Shown piece after piece: positions 1 through 9,665 of a stretch of 64,000 bases of DNA. Source of the stretch: Photobacterium sanguinicancri. Its GTDB lineage: Bacteria > Pseudomonadota > Gammaproteobacteria > Enterobacterales > Vibrionaceae. A program made the position numbers and the translations under genes. The stretch is taken from assembly GCF_024346675.1 (NCBI RefSeq), contig NZ_AP024850.1, forward strand, positions 1,550,001 through 1,614,000, written 5' to 3'. How positions within the stretch are numbered: the first letter of the stretch is position 1; the number at the start of each line of letters is the position of its first letter. Under the pieces are notes generated by a model. It worked only from the letters and a program-made list of their open reading frames with translations. It did no database searches and was not told the origin of the DNA.

Positions 1-103
1 GCTCAGCAGTATGTTCTGACACCCAGCGATCGACAAGCAAACTGCTGCCAATTACAACAATGCCTATAACCGCAGAAACACGTACGATGGAAAACAGCTT
101 CAT
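1..103 (-). CDS. Partial CDS, N-terminus of a membrane-anchored protein (possibly SanA/YdcF-like)
   Basis: An open frame starts with ATG at 103 and runs off the left edge of the window, so only 34 residues are visible. They begin MKLFSIVRV and form one hydrophobic segment followed by a DRWVS sequence and polar residues, which looks like an uncleaved inner-membrane anchor with the rest of the protein in the periplasm. The hydrophobic anchor followed by DRW-S-TA recalls the start of SanA (a YdcF-family vancomycin-resistance protein), but so short a match is only suggestive. The gene reads in the same direction as the malic enzyme gene upstream of it, with a hairpin between them. Confidence 0.5.
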   Translation of the reverse strand, partial: MKLFSIVRVSAVIGIVVIGSSLLVDRWVSEHTAE

Positions 104-238
104 ACCAATCCAAATAATAAAGACTGAAAATATATTACCTTAATACCTTGATAATGTTAGGTAAAAAGCACGTCAAATGTGGTGTTTTTTCAGCCGATTA
201 TGTCAATTACTTTAAAAAGTATACCTCTGATACAAGAA

Positions 239-258
239 AGCCCGCATAAAAGCGGGCT
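239..258 (-). terminator. Hairpin terminator after malic enzyme gene
   Basis: A perfect 7-bp inverted repeat (agcccgc / gcgggct) with a 6-nt loop lies 25 bases downstream of the malic enzyme stop codon. On the minus strand it is followed by a short, imperfect T-rich stretch (tttctt). Confidence 0.7.
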
Positions 259-282
259 CATGTTTAAAGCTTTTAACCAATT

Positions 283-1971
283 TTAGAATGCTGTGCGCTT
301 GTAGCGACGGTACTCTGATTGCCAGAAGTTTGTATCAATTTTTTCTTTAATACGCTCATCTGTATTTTTCGGTGCTTTACGTTGCTCAATTGCTTTTTTG
401 GCGACAGCAAAGGCAATGTGGCGTGATACTTTTTGAATATCTTCTAATGGTGGTAGAAGAGCACCTGTGCCATTAATAGCCAATGGTGAACATTCTGCCA
501 ATGCGCGGCTTGATTCCATTAACATTTCATCAGTAACGCGACGAGCGTTAACTGCGAGTACACCTAGGCCGATGCCTGGGAATATGTAGCTGTTATTACA
601 CTGTGCAATAGGGTACGTTTTGCCATTGTAGATCACAGGTTCAAATGGTGAGCCTGTTGCAACGAGGGCATTTCCATCTGTCCACTCGATCAAATCAGCG
701 GGTGTTGCTTCAACACGGCTTGTTGGGTTTGATAGCGGGAAGATGATTGGACGTTCACAGTGTTGGTGCATTTCACGAATAACATCTTCGCTAAATAGAC
801 CAGGAACACCAGAAACACCGATAAGTACTGTAGGTTTCGCATTACGCATTACATCAAGCAGTGATACATTGGTGTTTTCAACATCCCACTTATTGATTGT
901 TTTACGTTTTTGAACCAGTTTGCTCTGGAAGTTAAGCAAGTTAGGCATGTCGTCAATTAACAAGCCCCAGCGGTCAACCATGTAAACTTGGCTACGCGCT
1001 TGTGCTTCAGAAATACCTTCAGATACCATTTGTGCAATGATGGCTTCGGCAATACCACAGCCGGCTGAACCTGCACCTAAGAAAGTTATACGCTGTTCTG
1101 ACAGTTTACTTTTTGCTGCTTTACATGCGGCAAGAAGTGAACCAACAGTAACTGCTGCTGTACCTTGGATATCATCGTTGAAACAACATACTTTGTTTTT
1201 GTAGCGTTCAAGTAAAGGCATCGCATTTTTCTGTGCGAAATCTTCAAATTGAATAAGCGCTTCAGGCCAGCGGTGTTTTACTGCTGTGATGAATTCATCA
1301 ACGAATTTGTCGTACTCTTGGCCTGTAATACGTGGATGACGCCAGCCCATGTACATTGGGTCTGATAGGCGTTGTGGGTTGTTTGTACCCACATCAAGTA
1401 CTACTGGTAATGTGTAAGCCGGGCTGATGCCGCCACACGCGGTGTAAAGTGATAGTTTACCAATTGGAATACCCATACCACCGATACCTTGGTCACCCAG
1501 ACCAAGAATACGTTCGCCATCAGTAACAACGATAACTTTAACGTTTTGGCGAGATGCATTGTTGATCATCTCTTCGATACGATCGCGGTTAGGATAAGAG
1601 ATGAAAAGGCCACGGCCACGACGGTAGATATTCGAGAAGTTTTCACACGCTGCACCAACAGTTGGTGTGTAAATAATCGGCATCATTTCAGTGATGTGAT
1701 TTTCAACCAAACGGTAGAATAGAGTCTCGTTGGTGTCTTGGATGTTACGCAGGTAAATATGCTTATCAATATCGTTTTCGAATTTTTGGTATTGCTGATA
1801 AGCACGTTCAGCTTGTTCTTCGATACTTTCAATCGCTTCTGGAAGAAGACCTTCCAAGTTAAAGAACATACGTTCTTCGACAGAGAATGCACTACCTTTG
1901 TTTAGCAGAGGTGTTTCTAGAAGCGCAGGGCCTGCGTAGGGGATGTATAAAGGTCTTTTATCGTTGTTCAT
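283..1971 (-). CDS. maeA: NAD-dependent malic enzyme
   Basis: Oxidatively decarboxylates L-malate to pyruvate with reduction of NAD+, linking the TCA cycle to pyruvate in the cytoplasm. The 562-residue product has the usual length of the E. coli MaeA (SfcA) type. Visible motifs are YTPTVG near residue 101, the malic-enzyme signature [14 protein letters not shown] near 159, FNDDIQGTA near 264 and the Rossmann loop GAGSAGCG near 299. The start [12 protein letters not shown] matches the usual short N-terminus of the family. It is monocistronic in appearance, with a hairpin terminator downstream and about 240 bases to the next gene upstream. NAD rather than NADP use is inferred from overall resemblance to MaeA; the multidomain MaeB type would be much longer. 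Confidence 0.95.
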   Translation of the reverse strand: MNNDKRPLYIPYAGPALLETPLLNKGSAFSVEERMFFNLEGLLPEAIESIEEQAERAYQQYQKFENDIDKHIYLRNIQDTNETLFYRLVENHITEMMPIIYTPTVGAACENFSNIYRRGRGLFISYPNRDRIEEMINNASRQNVKVIVVTDGERILGLGDQGIGGMGIPIGKLSLYTACGGISPAYTLPVVLDVGTNNPQRLSDPMYMGWRHPRITGQEYDKFVDEFITAVKHRWPEALIQFEDFAQKNAMPLLERYKNKVCCFNDDIQGTAAVTVGSLLAACKAAKSKLSEQRITFLGAGSAGCGIAEAIIAQMVSEGISEAQARSQVYMVDRWGLLIDDMPNLLNFQSKLVQKRKTINKWDVENTNVSLLDVMRNAKPTVLIGVSGVPGLFSEDVIREMHQHCERPIIFPLSNPTSRVEATPADLIEWTDGNALVATGSPFEPVIYNGKTYPIAQCNNSYIFPGIGLGVLAVNARRVTDEMLMESSRALAECSPLAINGTGALLPPLEDIQKVSRHIAFAVAKKAIEQRKAPKNTDERIKEKIDTNFWQSEYRRYKRTAF

Positions 1972-2171
1972 GCAATAGACTCTGTTCTTGTTTGGAGAAT
2001 GAGAGAACGAAACACTTCGCTCTAAGGCCGTAATCCTAGTCCTTCAACACGGTGAATTCAAAGGGAGAACGCATTATTTTCGAGAAAGAGATCATGTTTC
2101 TACAGATTGGTGTGCAGATTTAATTGAGTTATCTATTTTTCGGCTAAAAGCTTGTTAAAAATTGCGTTTAT

Positions 2172-2204
2172 TTTGCACTCATTTGATGATCAAATGAGTG
2201 CAAA
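2172..2204. repeat. Perfect 15-bp inverted repeat between maeA and the DEAH helicase gene
   Basis: Arms of 15 bases (tttgcactcatttga and its exact complement) are separated by tga. It lies 6 bases past the helicase stop codon and about 200 bases upstream of the malic enzyme start, both read on the minus strand. It could be a terminator for the helicase gene, although no T-run follows it directly on either strand, or a symmetrical protein-binding site for maeA. Confidence 0.6.
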
Positions 2205-2209
2205 TATGT

Positions 2210-4657
2210 TCATCGAATGTCAATAATACGGCTCGCTTTTCGATATTTTATGCGCCAACCTTGCCAGCGAGGGAGCTCCCAACGTTGCGGATCTTGCTTA
2301 CGGCTACCACTTTGATAAACCACAGTAACTAACTTTCCTGCGGCGGCGTATTCGGCACTAAGATGCAAATCTGCAATATATATCTTGCGCGGGAAGCGTT
2401 CATCAAATTCAGCTTGTTCCCACTCGGGAATACCATCAAAGATAAAATCGTCGTTATTGAATAATGCTAAGTCATCCAGAGAGTCAAAACCAAGAGCTTC
2501 AATTTGCTCGTTAAGCCATAGGTTAAGGTCGGCAGGGTTATTACGGGTGCAAAGCGTTGGATCAGCAAGGCCTAACTTGAGAAAAAGATTCCATTGCTCA
2601 ATTTGGTGCTCACGTTCGGTAGCTAATCCTGGAAAGATTTGATTGTTTTGTATCATTTCTACAATCATTGCCGTTGTCACAAGATCACTGACGCTTTGTG
2701 TTTGCTCGTCAATCACTCTGCCACTATAAATACGTTGTGTAGTTGATATACATTGCCCATCGATTATTTTGCTTTCATGGTGGTACTGTTCGCCTAATTC
2801 TAGATCGACAAGCATTGATAATGGGATAGGTGATGTACATGTTGCTAAATTGAGGGTTTGTTTGACCCCTTTGCCTGGAAGACTAAATTGATCAAACACG
2901 ACGGCAGCTTCTGCTTTATCTGATAAGCGGCTATCACGCCCTAAGGTGACTTCGCAGTAGCCATTCCCCAAGGCTTGTCGACGTTTTTCTCTTCGAACAA
3001 ATGCTAATTCTGGTGCCGCTTTTATGACAGCAGCAAGCCAAGCATCTCGCTTAACTGATGTCGCGACATCAAGTTGAGGTAAAGATAAGGCTTCTCTAAT
3101 TTGTGCTGATATTTGACGTGCTTCTTGTAAGCGATCAGCATCGACAGTCAGAAAATCAGGCGTTGGTTCACGCAAAAGTTTAATCAATAGCATTGCATCA
3201 CAATGGTGTTTTTCCCATTGTTCGAGCTGTTCTACTACTTCTTCATTGTTTGTTTTTTGCCACAGTTTATTAGAGACAGACAAGGCTGCCGCAAGGTCAA
3301 CCATCGCTTCGGTTGCAGCCTTATTTGGCATTGCTGTGATTAAGTGAGCAAAAAGGGCATCAATAGGTAATGGGTATAGATGCTTGCCATGTTCTGTGAT
3401 CAGGCCGTTATCATCAATGGCCTGCATAGATGTGAGCCTTTCTTGCGCTTGAGTAAGCGCCTTCTCTGGTAAGGTATCTATAAAGACTAAATCTGTAAGG
3501 CGATGGTCGCAACAGGCAGCCGCAAGCATGGGCTCAGTGAGTTCTTCGCGGTGTAATTCTGGAGGCGTGATCAACTCTAATGGCGCAGCACTGCCATATA
3601 GCCGTATGCAGTGGCCAGCAGAAATACGACCTGCTCGTCCTTTTCTCTGTTCAGCACTTGCGCGTGAAATTGCGTGCAAACCAAGGACCGTTCGACCATT
3701 ACGCTGGTGGGTGCGGCGCTCTAGTCCTGTATCAATAATTAAGGTTACGCCGGGAATAGTTAATGAGGTTTCAGCAACATTGGTTGCGAGAATAACGCGT
3801 TGATGTTCGCTGGCTGTCAGGGCGCGCTGTCTATCGGTATCAGAGACGGAAGCATGAAGTGGAATCACATCAATACCAAAATTAAGACTAAGCGGTTTTA
3901 GCTTGCTTTGGCACTGGGCAATTTCTTTCCGGCCGGGTAAAAAAACAAGAATGTCGCCTTGGTTCTGGCCTAGCGCTTGTTGGTTATTGAGATAGGTTTG
4001 AATTGTACCGAAGACTTTGTTTTCTATAGACCGAATATCAGGGCTATGTCTGTTGTCCACAGCAATATGCTCAACCGTCACAGGGAAATTACGCCCTTCA
4101 GCTTTTAGGTGTTCAGCACCTAAGTATTGGGTTAGGCGTTGGCTATCAATGGTGGCAGAGGTAATGACTAAGCGCTGTTTTTGTGATGAATTTGACGTGT
4201 TGCTGGAGCTATCTTTGAGTAAAGCGAGTAGTAAATCTGTGTCCCAGCGACGCTCATGAAATTCATCAATGATAATGGTTTTAAATTTAGTTAGTTGCCC
4301 TTCGCTTAACCAGCGTAATGCCACACCAGGAGTGGCAAATATAATGTCTGTGTTTTCGTCAAAATGTGCTTCAAAACGAATAGCGTAGCCAATACTTTTA
4401 CCTATTGTTTCACCTTTCTCTGCGGCTAAGAATTCAGCCAGAGAAGAGCAAGCAATACGACGTGGCTCAATCACTAATACTTTACCTGATTCAGCGGCCC
4501 ATAATGGTAAACGTGTGGATTTGCCTGACCCTGTTTCTGCCTCAACGACCAAGTGGTGTTGAGCAAGTTTTTCAATAAAAAGAGGTTTTAGCGGGTCGAT
4601 AGGTAATTGCACAATGTTATCCGAAGGTGATGAGAAGCTGGCACGATCATAAAGCAC
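2210..4657 (-). CDS. DEAH-box ATP-dependent helicase, HrpB-like
   Basis: A cytoplasmic superfamily 2 RNA-type helicase. Of 815 residues, the N-terminal half carries Walker A AETGSGKST (40-48), the DEAH-family Walker B box DEFHER (131-136), motif III SATID (166-170), motif V TNVAETSLT (about 292) and motif VI QRKGRAGR (337-344). The DEFH variant box is also found in HrpB. The C-terminal region has the helicase-associated part but ends with a short basic sequence (RIKYRKASRIIDIR). I do not see the HrpB C-terminal domain, so I call it HrpB-like rather than hrpB. A full HrpA is encoded separately at 22851-26765. The start is taken at the first ATG; a later start is possible because the first 20 residues are not conserved helicase sequence. 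RNA target and role are unknown. Confidence 0.85.
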   Translation of the reverse strand: MLYDRASFSSPSDNIVQLPIDPLKPLFIEKLAQHHLVVEAETGSGKSTRLPLWAAESGKVLVIEPRRIACSSLAEFLAAEKGETIGKSIGYAIRFEAHFDENTDIIFATPGVALRWLSEGQLTKFKTIIIDEFHERRWDTDLLLALLKDSSSNTSNSSQKQRLVITSATIDSQRLTQYLGAEHLKAEGRNFPVTVEHIAVDNRHSPDIRSIENKVFGTIQTYLNNQQALGQNQGDILVFLPGRKEIAQCQSKLKPLSLNFGIDVIPLHASVSDTDRQRALTASEHQRVILATNVAETSLTIPGVTLIIDTGLERRTHQRNGRTVLGLHAISRASAEQRKGRAGRISAGHCIRLYGSAAPLELITPPELHREELTEPMLAAACCDHRLTDLVFIDTLPEKALTQAQERLTSMQAIDDNGLITEHGKHLYPLPIDALFAHLITAMPNKAATEAMVDLAAALSVSNKLWQKTNNEEVVEQLEQWEKHHCDAMLLIKLLREPTPDFLTVDADRLQEARQISAQIREALSLPQLDVATSVKRDAWLAAVIKAAPELAFVRREKRRQALGNGYCEVTLGRDSRLSDKAEAAVVFDQFSLPGKGVKQTLNLATCTSPIPLSMLVDLELGEQYHHESKIIDGQCISTTQRIYSGRVIDEQTQSVSDLVTTAMIVEMIQNNQIFPGLATEREHQIEQWNLFLKLGLADPTLCTRNNPADLNLWLNEQIEALGFDSLDDLALFNNDDFIFDGIPEWEQAEFDERFPRKIYIADLHLSAEYAAAGKLVTVVYQSGSRKQDPQRWELPRWQGWRIKYRKASRIIDIR

Positions 4658-4717
4658 TCAGGTGACTCGATACCAGCGCTTTCCCGTGTCATCTGGCGGT
4701 TGTGTATAAATCGAAGG

Positions 4718-4744
4718 CAAAAAAAGATGCAGCAGAGCTGCATC
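4718..4744 (-). terminator. Rho-independent terminator of the LruC/lipoprotein pair
   Basis: A 7-bp stem (gatgcag / ctgcatc) with a 5-nt loop is followed on the minus strand by a run of seven Ts. It lies about 80 bases downstream of the lipoprotein stop codon. Confidence 0.75.
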
Positions 4745-4822
4745 AAAGAGGCAATAGTGAGGGAATACACTACGCATCGGGCTAGAAATAAGTAATACCA
4801 GCGAGTTTAGTTATGGCGACTT

Positions 4823-5275
4823 TTAATCGGTAATGACTATTTCATTTGTTGGTAAGGAAATAATCTGGCGAAATGGCTGTCGGGTTCCATCCTGAAACCA
4901 AGCCTCTACGAGTAAGCTGGTACGTTGACTGGTGATGGTGAGTTTTCCCTTGAATTTACCCTCTTGCATGGGCCCTGAAATTAAGCGGCTGCTTGAATCG
5001 GGAATAGGCGTACCGTCTGTTGCCTCGCTATATCGGCCATAAATATTGAGAAACATGGTTTCACGGGTATCAAGGTCAATATTGACAGTGACAGGGTAGG
5101 CACTCTTAAACTTAAACCCTTCTGGAATAACCAGATCCTCAAATTTACTCTCACTAGTTGCCGCGGGGGCTGATGGCTGTGAACCGCCTGATGATCCTGA
5201 ATCATCGCCCCCTCCGCCGCCGCCACATGCGACGAGTTGTAAGCTAAGTAAAATCAGTAAGCATTGACGTATCAT
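4823..5275 (-). CDS. Small lipoprotein, partner of the LruC-domain protein
   Basis: A 150-residue predicted lipoprotein of unknown function. The start MIRQCLLILL is preferred because a GAGGGT ribosome binding site sits 8 bases upstream; longer starts at 5281 and 5296 have poorer spacing. A signal peptide ends in the lipobox LVAC with Cys at residue 17, followed by a run of six glycines and a Ser/Gly/Asp/Pro-rich linker, which would tether a C-terminal beta-rich domain of about 100 residues to the membrane. It lies 82 bases downstream of the LruC-domain gene on the same strand and ends at a terminator, so the two are probably co-transcribed. I recognise no domain. Confidence 0.8.
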   Translation of the reverse strand: MIRQCLLILLSLQLVACGGGGGGDDSGSSGGSQPSAPAATSESKFEDLVIPEGFKFKSAYPVTVNIDLDTRETMFLNIYGRYSEATDGTPIPDSSSRLISGPMQEGKFKGKLTITSQRTSLLVEAWFQDGTRQPFRQIISLPTNEIVITD

Positions 5276-5356
5276 GAACATACCCTCGTGAGTCATTTAA
5301 TATTCGTTATAAATCGTTTGTTAAATTGGTCGCTATCGTTCGTCGTGTTATTTCGT

Positions 5357-7519
5357 TTATTCAAACAGTTTGGCTTCAACTGCTTTGCTACGAATAAACC
5401 AGTTTTGATTACTGCTACCACCTGATGTCGCGTAACCTTCAAGTTCAGGGTAAGCCGTCAGAATATTGATTCGCTCACTGGGGTGCATCCAGTTATCTTC
5501 AATGACAAGTCCCCAAGGTGTGCCATTACTTGTGCGGTAACTGTCGCAATTTGGACCCGGGCAATTGGCGACGCTGTATGAAGAAGTATCTTCTTGAGTA
5601 GAGAAGAAGCTCTCTGACGCGAGTGATGTTAAACAATCGCCTTTCAAATGGATTTCGAGGTCGCGTCCTGGGAACTCTTCACTAAAGCTACTTCCGTGAT
5701 AGCGCCCTTCAGGTGCAAAGATAAATGGGTTAAGGGGCATTTCAGGACCGGATGCCAGCGGTGTTGTGAATGGAATACTGACTTCAAAGGTGAATTGGTC
5801 TGCTGCGTCGTCATTACAACCACGCCATACGCGGTAATAGGTGCCTGAGCTTCCTGAACAGGTGGGAGCAGGAATTGCATCTTTTAAGTTGCTTGAAATG
5901 ATGGCAACAGCATTAGTTTGGCCTGCTTCTAATACATTTGCAGAATGTTGAGTCTTGTCACTAACCACGAGTTTAGTTAGTGCTTCATCAACAGCACCAC
6001 GTGGTATTTCATCTAGTTGAACAGCAAAACCATTGGAAAAGCTTGCGCCGTAGGCTTGAAGTTTACCGCTAATATCATAGCGAACAATATTACCATCTGA
6101 ATTAGAAACGGTATCTACGCGGTAATACAGTACGACATCATTAAAATCAAAGTCGCCTTTGTTTGGCCAATTATCTTCATAGGCCAAAGTTGCCCATTCA
6201 CCTTCACCGGGGTAGTACGAATGGGTGAGGGTTTGTTCTTCAATAGTTACACTGTAATCCTCGACTTCACCGTCTGTCACACCACCAAAAGATTTAAGTC
6301 CAGTATCTCTTCCGATTCGAAAACGTGCCCAAGTCGATCCTGCGACTGCCGTTTCTGGTACTCGAAATTTGATACTGTGTGGCCCAGGCGCTAACCATTC
6401 ATCAACAATGGCCTGCTCGCTCTCTTGATCAAATTTACCGTTTTGGTTCCAATCAAACCAGCCGCTGACATAGCCGTTCGCACCACCGCCAACAGTTATC
6501 TGAATAAGTGCATCAGACCCTTGTTTTAACTCAGAGTTAAAAGTAATACCGTCTTCATCATCGCTGCCATCGTTATCATCCGAACTTGGCGAGACAAGAG
6601 CTTCACCTTCGGTATCAACAATAGAACCTAAAATGAAATTTGGTCCTACAAAGTGGCGCGGCCCATTTTCTGTCAGCGATGTTTTATAGCTATCGGGTGC
6701 ATCGCCGAAATCCGTATTCGAAGCAACGACAGGGGCACTGGCACAGCGTGCACCATCATTTTGGTTTGATGAAGGGCCTTGAGCGAAAAATTCAGCGCTA
6801 GGTTTAAGGTCGCTGAGGTCACGTAAATCAATACGATAGATTATCCCATCACCATTATTACTAATATACATAAAACCGGATTTATCAAAGTATTGCGCGC
6901 CAAAGGTGGTTGTTCCACTCAGCCCTGTTGATCCAACAAGACTGAAAGATGCATTTCCTGCACCATCAAAACTGAATCGATAAAGGTTATTATTGGTATT
7001 TTCTACGGCAAACAGATCGCCTGTTTCTGGGTAAAAGGCAAAGTCAGTCAGTTGAAGCGTAGCACCTGAGCTAGTCATTATTTCTTGAGCAACAAGGCTA
7101 TCATCGCCTGCACTCAAATCAATTTTATACATCCCCGTGCCTTTCAAATAAACGTAATAATGGTTATCAAATACGTCACCAACAAAATAATTTTTATCGG
7201 GTAGGCCACTCAATACAGTGAGGTTCTCAACTTTAAATGCTTGGTTTATACGTGTAACAGTGCTGCTGTTTTTATTCCAACCATAAATATAACGATCTGA
7301 TTCGTTAAAACCGACAGCATTGATGGTGCCGCCAGCTCCTGTATCAGTCTGTTTTGTTGAGTAATTACCTGTAGAAAGATCAACGGCATAAACTGTCGCG
7401 GGATTACCTTGAAAAAGAATGGCTTCTGTTGGGCAATCATTAAAAGGGGCAACAGCAAAAGCAGGTGATGTAGCCGCAACCCCGCTAGCAATAACAAATG
7501 GAAGTAAAGGTGTCTTCAT
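5357..7519 (-). CDS. Secreted LruC-domain protein with GEVEDY domain
   Basis: A large exported protein (720 residues from the chosen start). The ATG at 7519 is preferred over one 39 bases upstream because it has an AGAGG ribosome binding site and starts directly with a signal peptide (MKTPLLPFVIASGVAA, cleavage near AFA). The first 270 mature residues repeat short blade-like segments with Tyr/Asn/Gly turns, resembling a beta-propeller. A GEVEDY-type domain follows (FGDAPDSY, an Asp-rich DDNDGSDDEDG calcium-like loop, then GEVEDYSVTI). The C-terminal part has the LruC signature around NKGDFDFNDVV. Several late cysteines suggest disulphides outside the cytoplasm. LruC proteins occur in Leptospira and many marine bacteria; their function is unknown. 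It pairs with the lipoprotein gene just downstream. Confidence 0.85.
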   Translation of the reverse strand: MKTPLLPFVIASGVAATSPAFAVAPFNDCPTEAILFQGNPATVYAVDLSTGNYSTKQTDTGAGGTINAVGFNESDRYIYGWNKNSSTVTRINQAFKVENLTVLSGLPDKNYFVGDVFDNHYYVYLKGTGMYKIDLSAGDDSLVAQEIMTSSGATLQLTDFAFYPETGDLFAVENTNNNLYRFSFDGAGNASFSLVGSTGLSGTTTFGAQYFDKSGFMYISNNGDGIIYRIDLRDLSDLKPSAEFFAQGPSSNQNDGARCASAPVVASNTDFGDAPDSYKTSLTENGPRHFVGPNFILGSIVDTEGEALVSPSSDDNDGSDDEDGITFNSELKQGSDALIQITVGGGANGYVSGWFDWNQNGKFDQESEQAIVDEWLAPGPHSIKFRVPETAVAGSTWARFRIGRDTGLKSFGGVTDGEVEDYSVTIEEQTLTHSYYPGEGEWATLAYEDNWPNKGDFDFNDVVLYYRVDTVSNSDGNIVRYDISGKLQAYGASFSNGFAVQLDEIPRGAVDEALTKLVVSDKTQHSANVLEAGQTNAVAIISSNLKDAIPAPTCSGSSGTYYRVWRGCNDDAADQFTFEVSIPFTTPLASGPEMPLNPFIFAPEGRYHGSSFSEEFPGRDLEIHLKGDCLTSLASESFFSTQEDTSSYSVANCPGPNCDSYRTSNGTPWGLVIEDNWMHPSERINILTAYPELEGYATSGGSSNQNWFIRSKAVEAKLFE

Positions 7520-8745
7520 TCTGGCCTCTGCGTTATCTGTAAATTTGCTGATTTTCAAAACAGCTAAATGACTAGGTGACTTGCTTAGAGGTTATTCAAA
7601 ATGGTTGCCAAAAATTAAAACGTTGCGAATTTGCATTTAAGTTAATGTTTTTAAATGGTTATTTCTAGGTGCTGTTAGTGGCAAATGCAGATGCTTATCT
7701 TGGCTAAATTCAAAATTCGCATTTTGCTAATGAAATGAATAATTATTAATAGACAGCTATATCAAGGAAAAAGGGCAAAATATTTTGGAGTAAAGAAAGG
7801 TCAAGAAGGTCTGCGTAAAATAGATATAGGAATACATAGTTATTGACGTTCAAGAAAGTTTAATAAATTACATCAACTGTTGATATGTGTGACAAAATTA
7901 ACTGCTGGACAACAGATATTTATTAAACATATAAAGTAAAAAGTAGCGTGACATCCCTAATCTTGAGATAAGCGGGGTGGATATATATTTAGAATAATGA
8001 CTGTTTAGCAAGGTAGTCATGTTGAATCTCTTACTCTAAAAGTCCAGTATCATTTACTATTAAAACTGAGATATTCAAAGATTAAAAGGCTTCACCTGAT
8101 AATCATCCACTTTTAACTATTTTAATGACCTCGTAATGATGAGCATGTACTTATCAAAAACCCAAATGTAACTAGTAAAAGTCAAACCGTTAAAATGAGT
8201 AATTTTAAAAGACAGATGTCAACAGATTTTACGATTGTAACTTAAAGGGACTATCGATATTTGTTGAATTAAAGGTGTGTAGTATCCTACTTATTGCTTG
8301 GCAGTATCGATTTGTGGTAGCTGTATTTTCACTCTTCATCAAGAGTAATGTCACTATAAATTCATAAAATGTGATTTGATATTCGGTAGTGAAAGGAAAA
8401 GGTAGGCGGTAAATGTAAAAAGGGAAATTGATAGTGCAATATTAATATATAAATAGGAAGTGGGCGGGGGAATAATATTGTATGGAAATTAAACAAAAAA
8501 AAGACATTGAGGTGACATTCGTTGCATATTTTCATTTATATTTCTTTAGAAAATTTTATATTTTTTATCATTGTAAAACAGGGGGTTACATTGCTGTTTC
8601 CTTGTAGTGTGATCTGTTTCATATAAGTATTCCTTATGGGTAAATAATAAGAAAATAATTGTCATACAAGCATGAGGCTGATAACTTCCGTGCCGTAATT
8701 GGGATTAAGTTACGTTTGTCGAAAATAAAAATAAGAATACTAATA
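7520..8745. other. Long AT-rich intergenic region
   Basis: About 1.2 kb lie between the divergent LruC-domain gene and the LysR-type regulator gene. I see no convincing open frame, RNA gene or strong hairpin. The promoters of both flanking genes must lie here. Its AT-richness matches the Tad region to its right rather than the helicase and malic enzyme genes to its left, so it may mark the left edge of the acquired block. Confidence 0.5.
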
Positions 8746-9633
8746 ATGAAAAAGAGAAATCAACTTGTAGAGAATAAGTACCTGTTTACTTTTTCTCAGG
8801 TGGCTAAATACAAGAGTTTTACAATAGCAGCGGAAGCTCTTTATATGACTCAGCCAGCAGTTTCACAGCACATCAAGAAAATTGAAACGAAATTAGGTGT
8901 TAGTCTATTTGACCGTTCAGATGGCTTTGAATTGACTAAAGAGGGAGATATTCTACTAAAACATGCAGAAAGAGGTTTAAAAATTATTGATGATTTATAT
9001 GATGATTTGGAGAGAGTAAGAAGTAAAAGTTTTTTTAAAATTGCAGTATCAAATTATTTTTGTAGTGAGAGTTTTGAGAAAGTCATTCGTGAATTTCATT
9101 GTTTAGAAAATTTGGATGTAAATGTTATTTACTATCATGCCTTAAACACTATAAATATTGAAGACTATGATTTGATTTTTTCAGTCAATCACGCCCCCGA
9201 TTCATTAGGCCGTAGTTTTAAAGCAAGAAGTAATAAATATGTTATTGCGTCTATTGAAAATATAGATGAAGGATTCAGACCAACTAGAATAGTATCGTGC
9301 AGTAGTATAGAAAAAAGAACGCTGTTAGCCTTACTAGATGGATATAATATTGATTTAAGAGATGTTACTGGCTGGCTGTCGGCGCCTTCTTCAGAAATTA
9401 TTAAGTGTGAACTAAATAACGCACAAACATTAGTCGTAACTCCTAACGCTGATATGGTAGGGCCTGAATGTTCGATGATAGAAACAGATCTAGATATTTC
9501 TATGTATGTATGGGGAAACAAAAAATCGATTCCCGATATCAAACGTTTTGGTCTTACTGAAGGCATAAAGAAAATTTTGCTAGATACAGCTCAAGATGGA
9601 AATGATACCGCTAAATTACGTTTTATCGCTTGA
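8746..9633 (+). CDS. LysR-family transcriptional regulator near the Tad locus
   Basis: A DNA-binding regulator of 295 residues from ATG 8746 (MKKRNQLV); an in-frame TTG at 8659 would add 29 residues with no sign of conservation. Residues about 15-70 form the LysR winged helix-turn-helix, with FTIAAEALYMTQPAVSQHI as the recognition part. The effector-binding half is weakly conserved and ends within the usual family length. It is transcribed toward the Tad genes but is separated from flp by the convergent tadV gene. Its base composition is as AT-rich as the Tad genes. A role in controlling the Tad locus is an inference from position only; the effector is unknown. Confidence 0.85.
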   Translation: MKKRNQLVENKYLFTFSQVAKYKSFTIAAEALYMTQPAVSQHIKKIETKLGVSLFDRSDGFELTKEGDILLKHAERGLKIIDDLYDDLERVRSKSFFKIAVSNYFCSESFEKVIREFHCLENLDVNVIYYHALNTINIEDYDLIFSVNHAPDSLGRSFKARSNKYVIASIENIDEGFRPTRIVSCSSIEKRTLLALLDGYNIDLRDVTGWLSAPSSEIIKCELNNAQTLVVTPNADMVGPECSMIETDLDISMYVWGNKKSIPDIKRFGLTEGIKKILLDTAQDGNDTAKLRFIA

Positions 9634-9637
9634 GGAG

Positions 9638-9657
9638 GGAGCTCTTTTGAGAGCTCC
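9638..9657. terminator. Hairpin between convergent LysR and tadV genes
   Basis: A perfect 8-bp inverted repeat (ggagctct / agagctcc) with a 4-nt loop lies 4 bases after the regulator's stop codon and 8 bases before the end of tadV. There is no T-run, so it is a weak terminator at best, possibly serving both strands. Confidence 0.5.
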
Positions 9658-9665
9658 ACTGAGTT

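Noticed and set aside
1489..1722. Plus-strand open frame of 77 codons inside maeA
   Set aside because: It lies antisense to a well-conserved enzyme, has no ribosome binding site and its product has no family features.
8659..8745. N-terminal extension of the LysR-type regulator from TTG 8659
   Set aside because: The extension has no similarity to LysR N-termini, while ATG 8746 places the helix-turn-helix at the usual distance.
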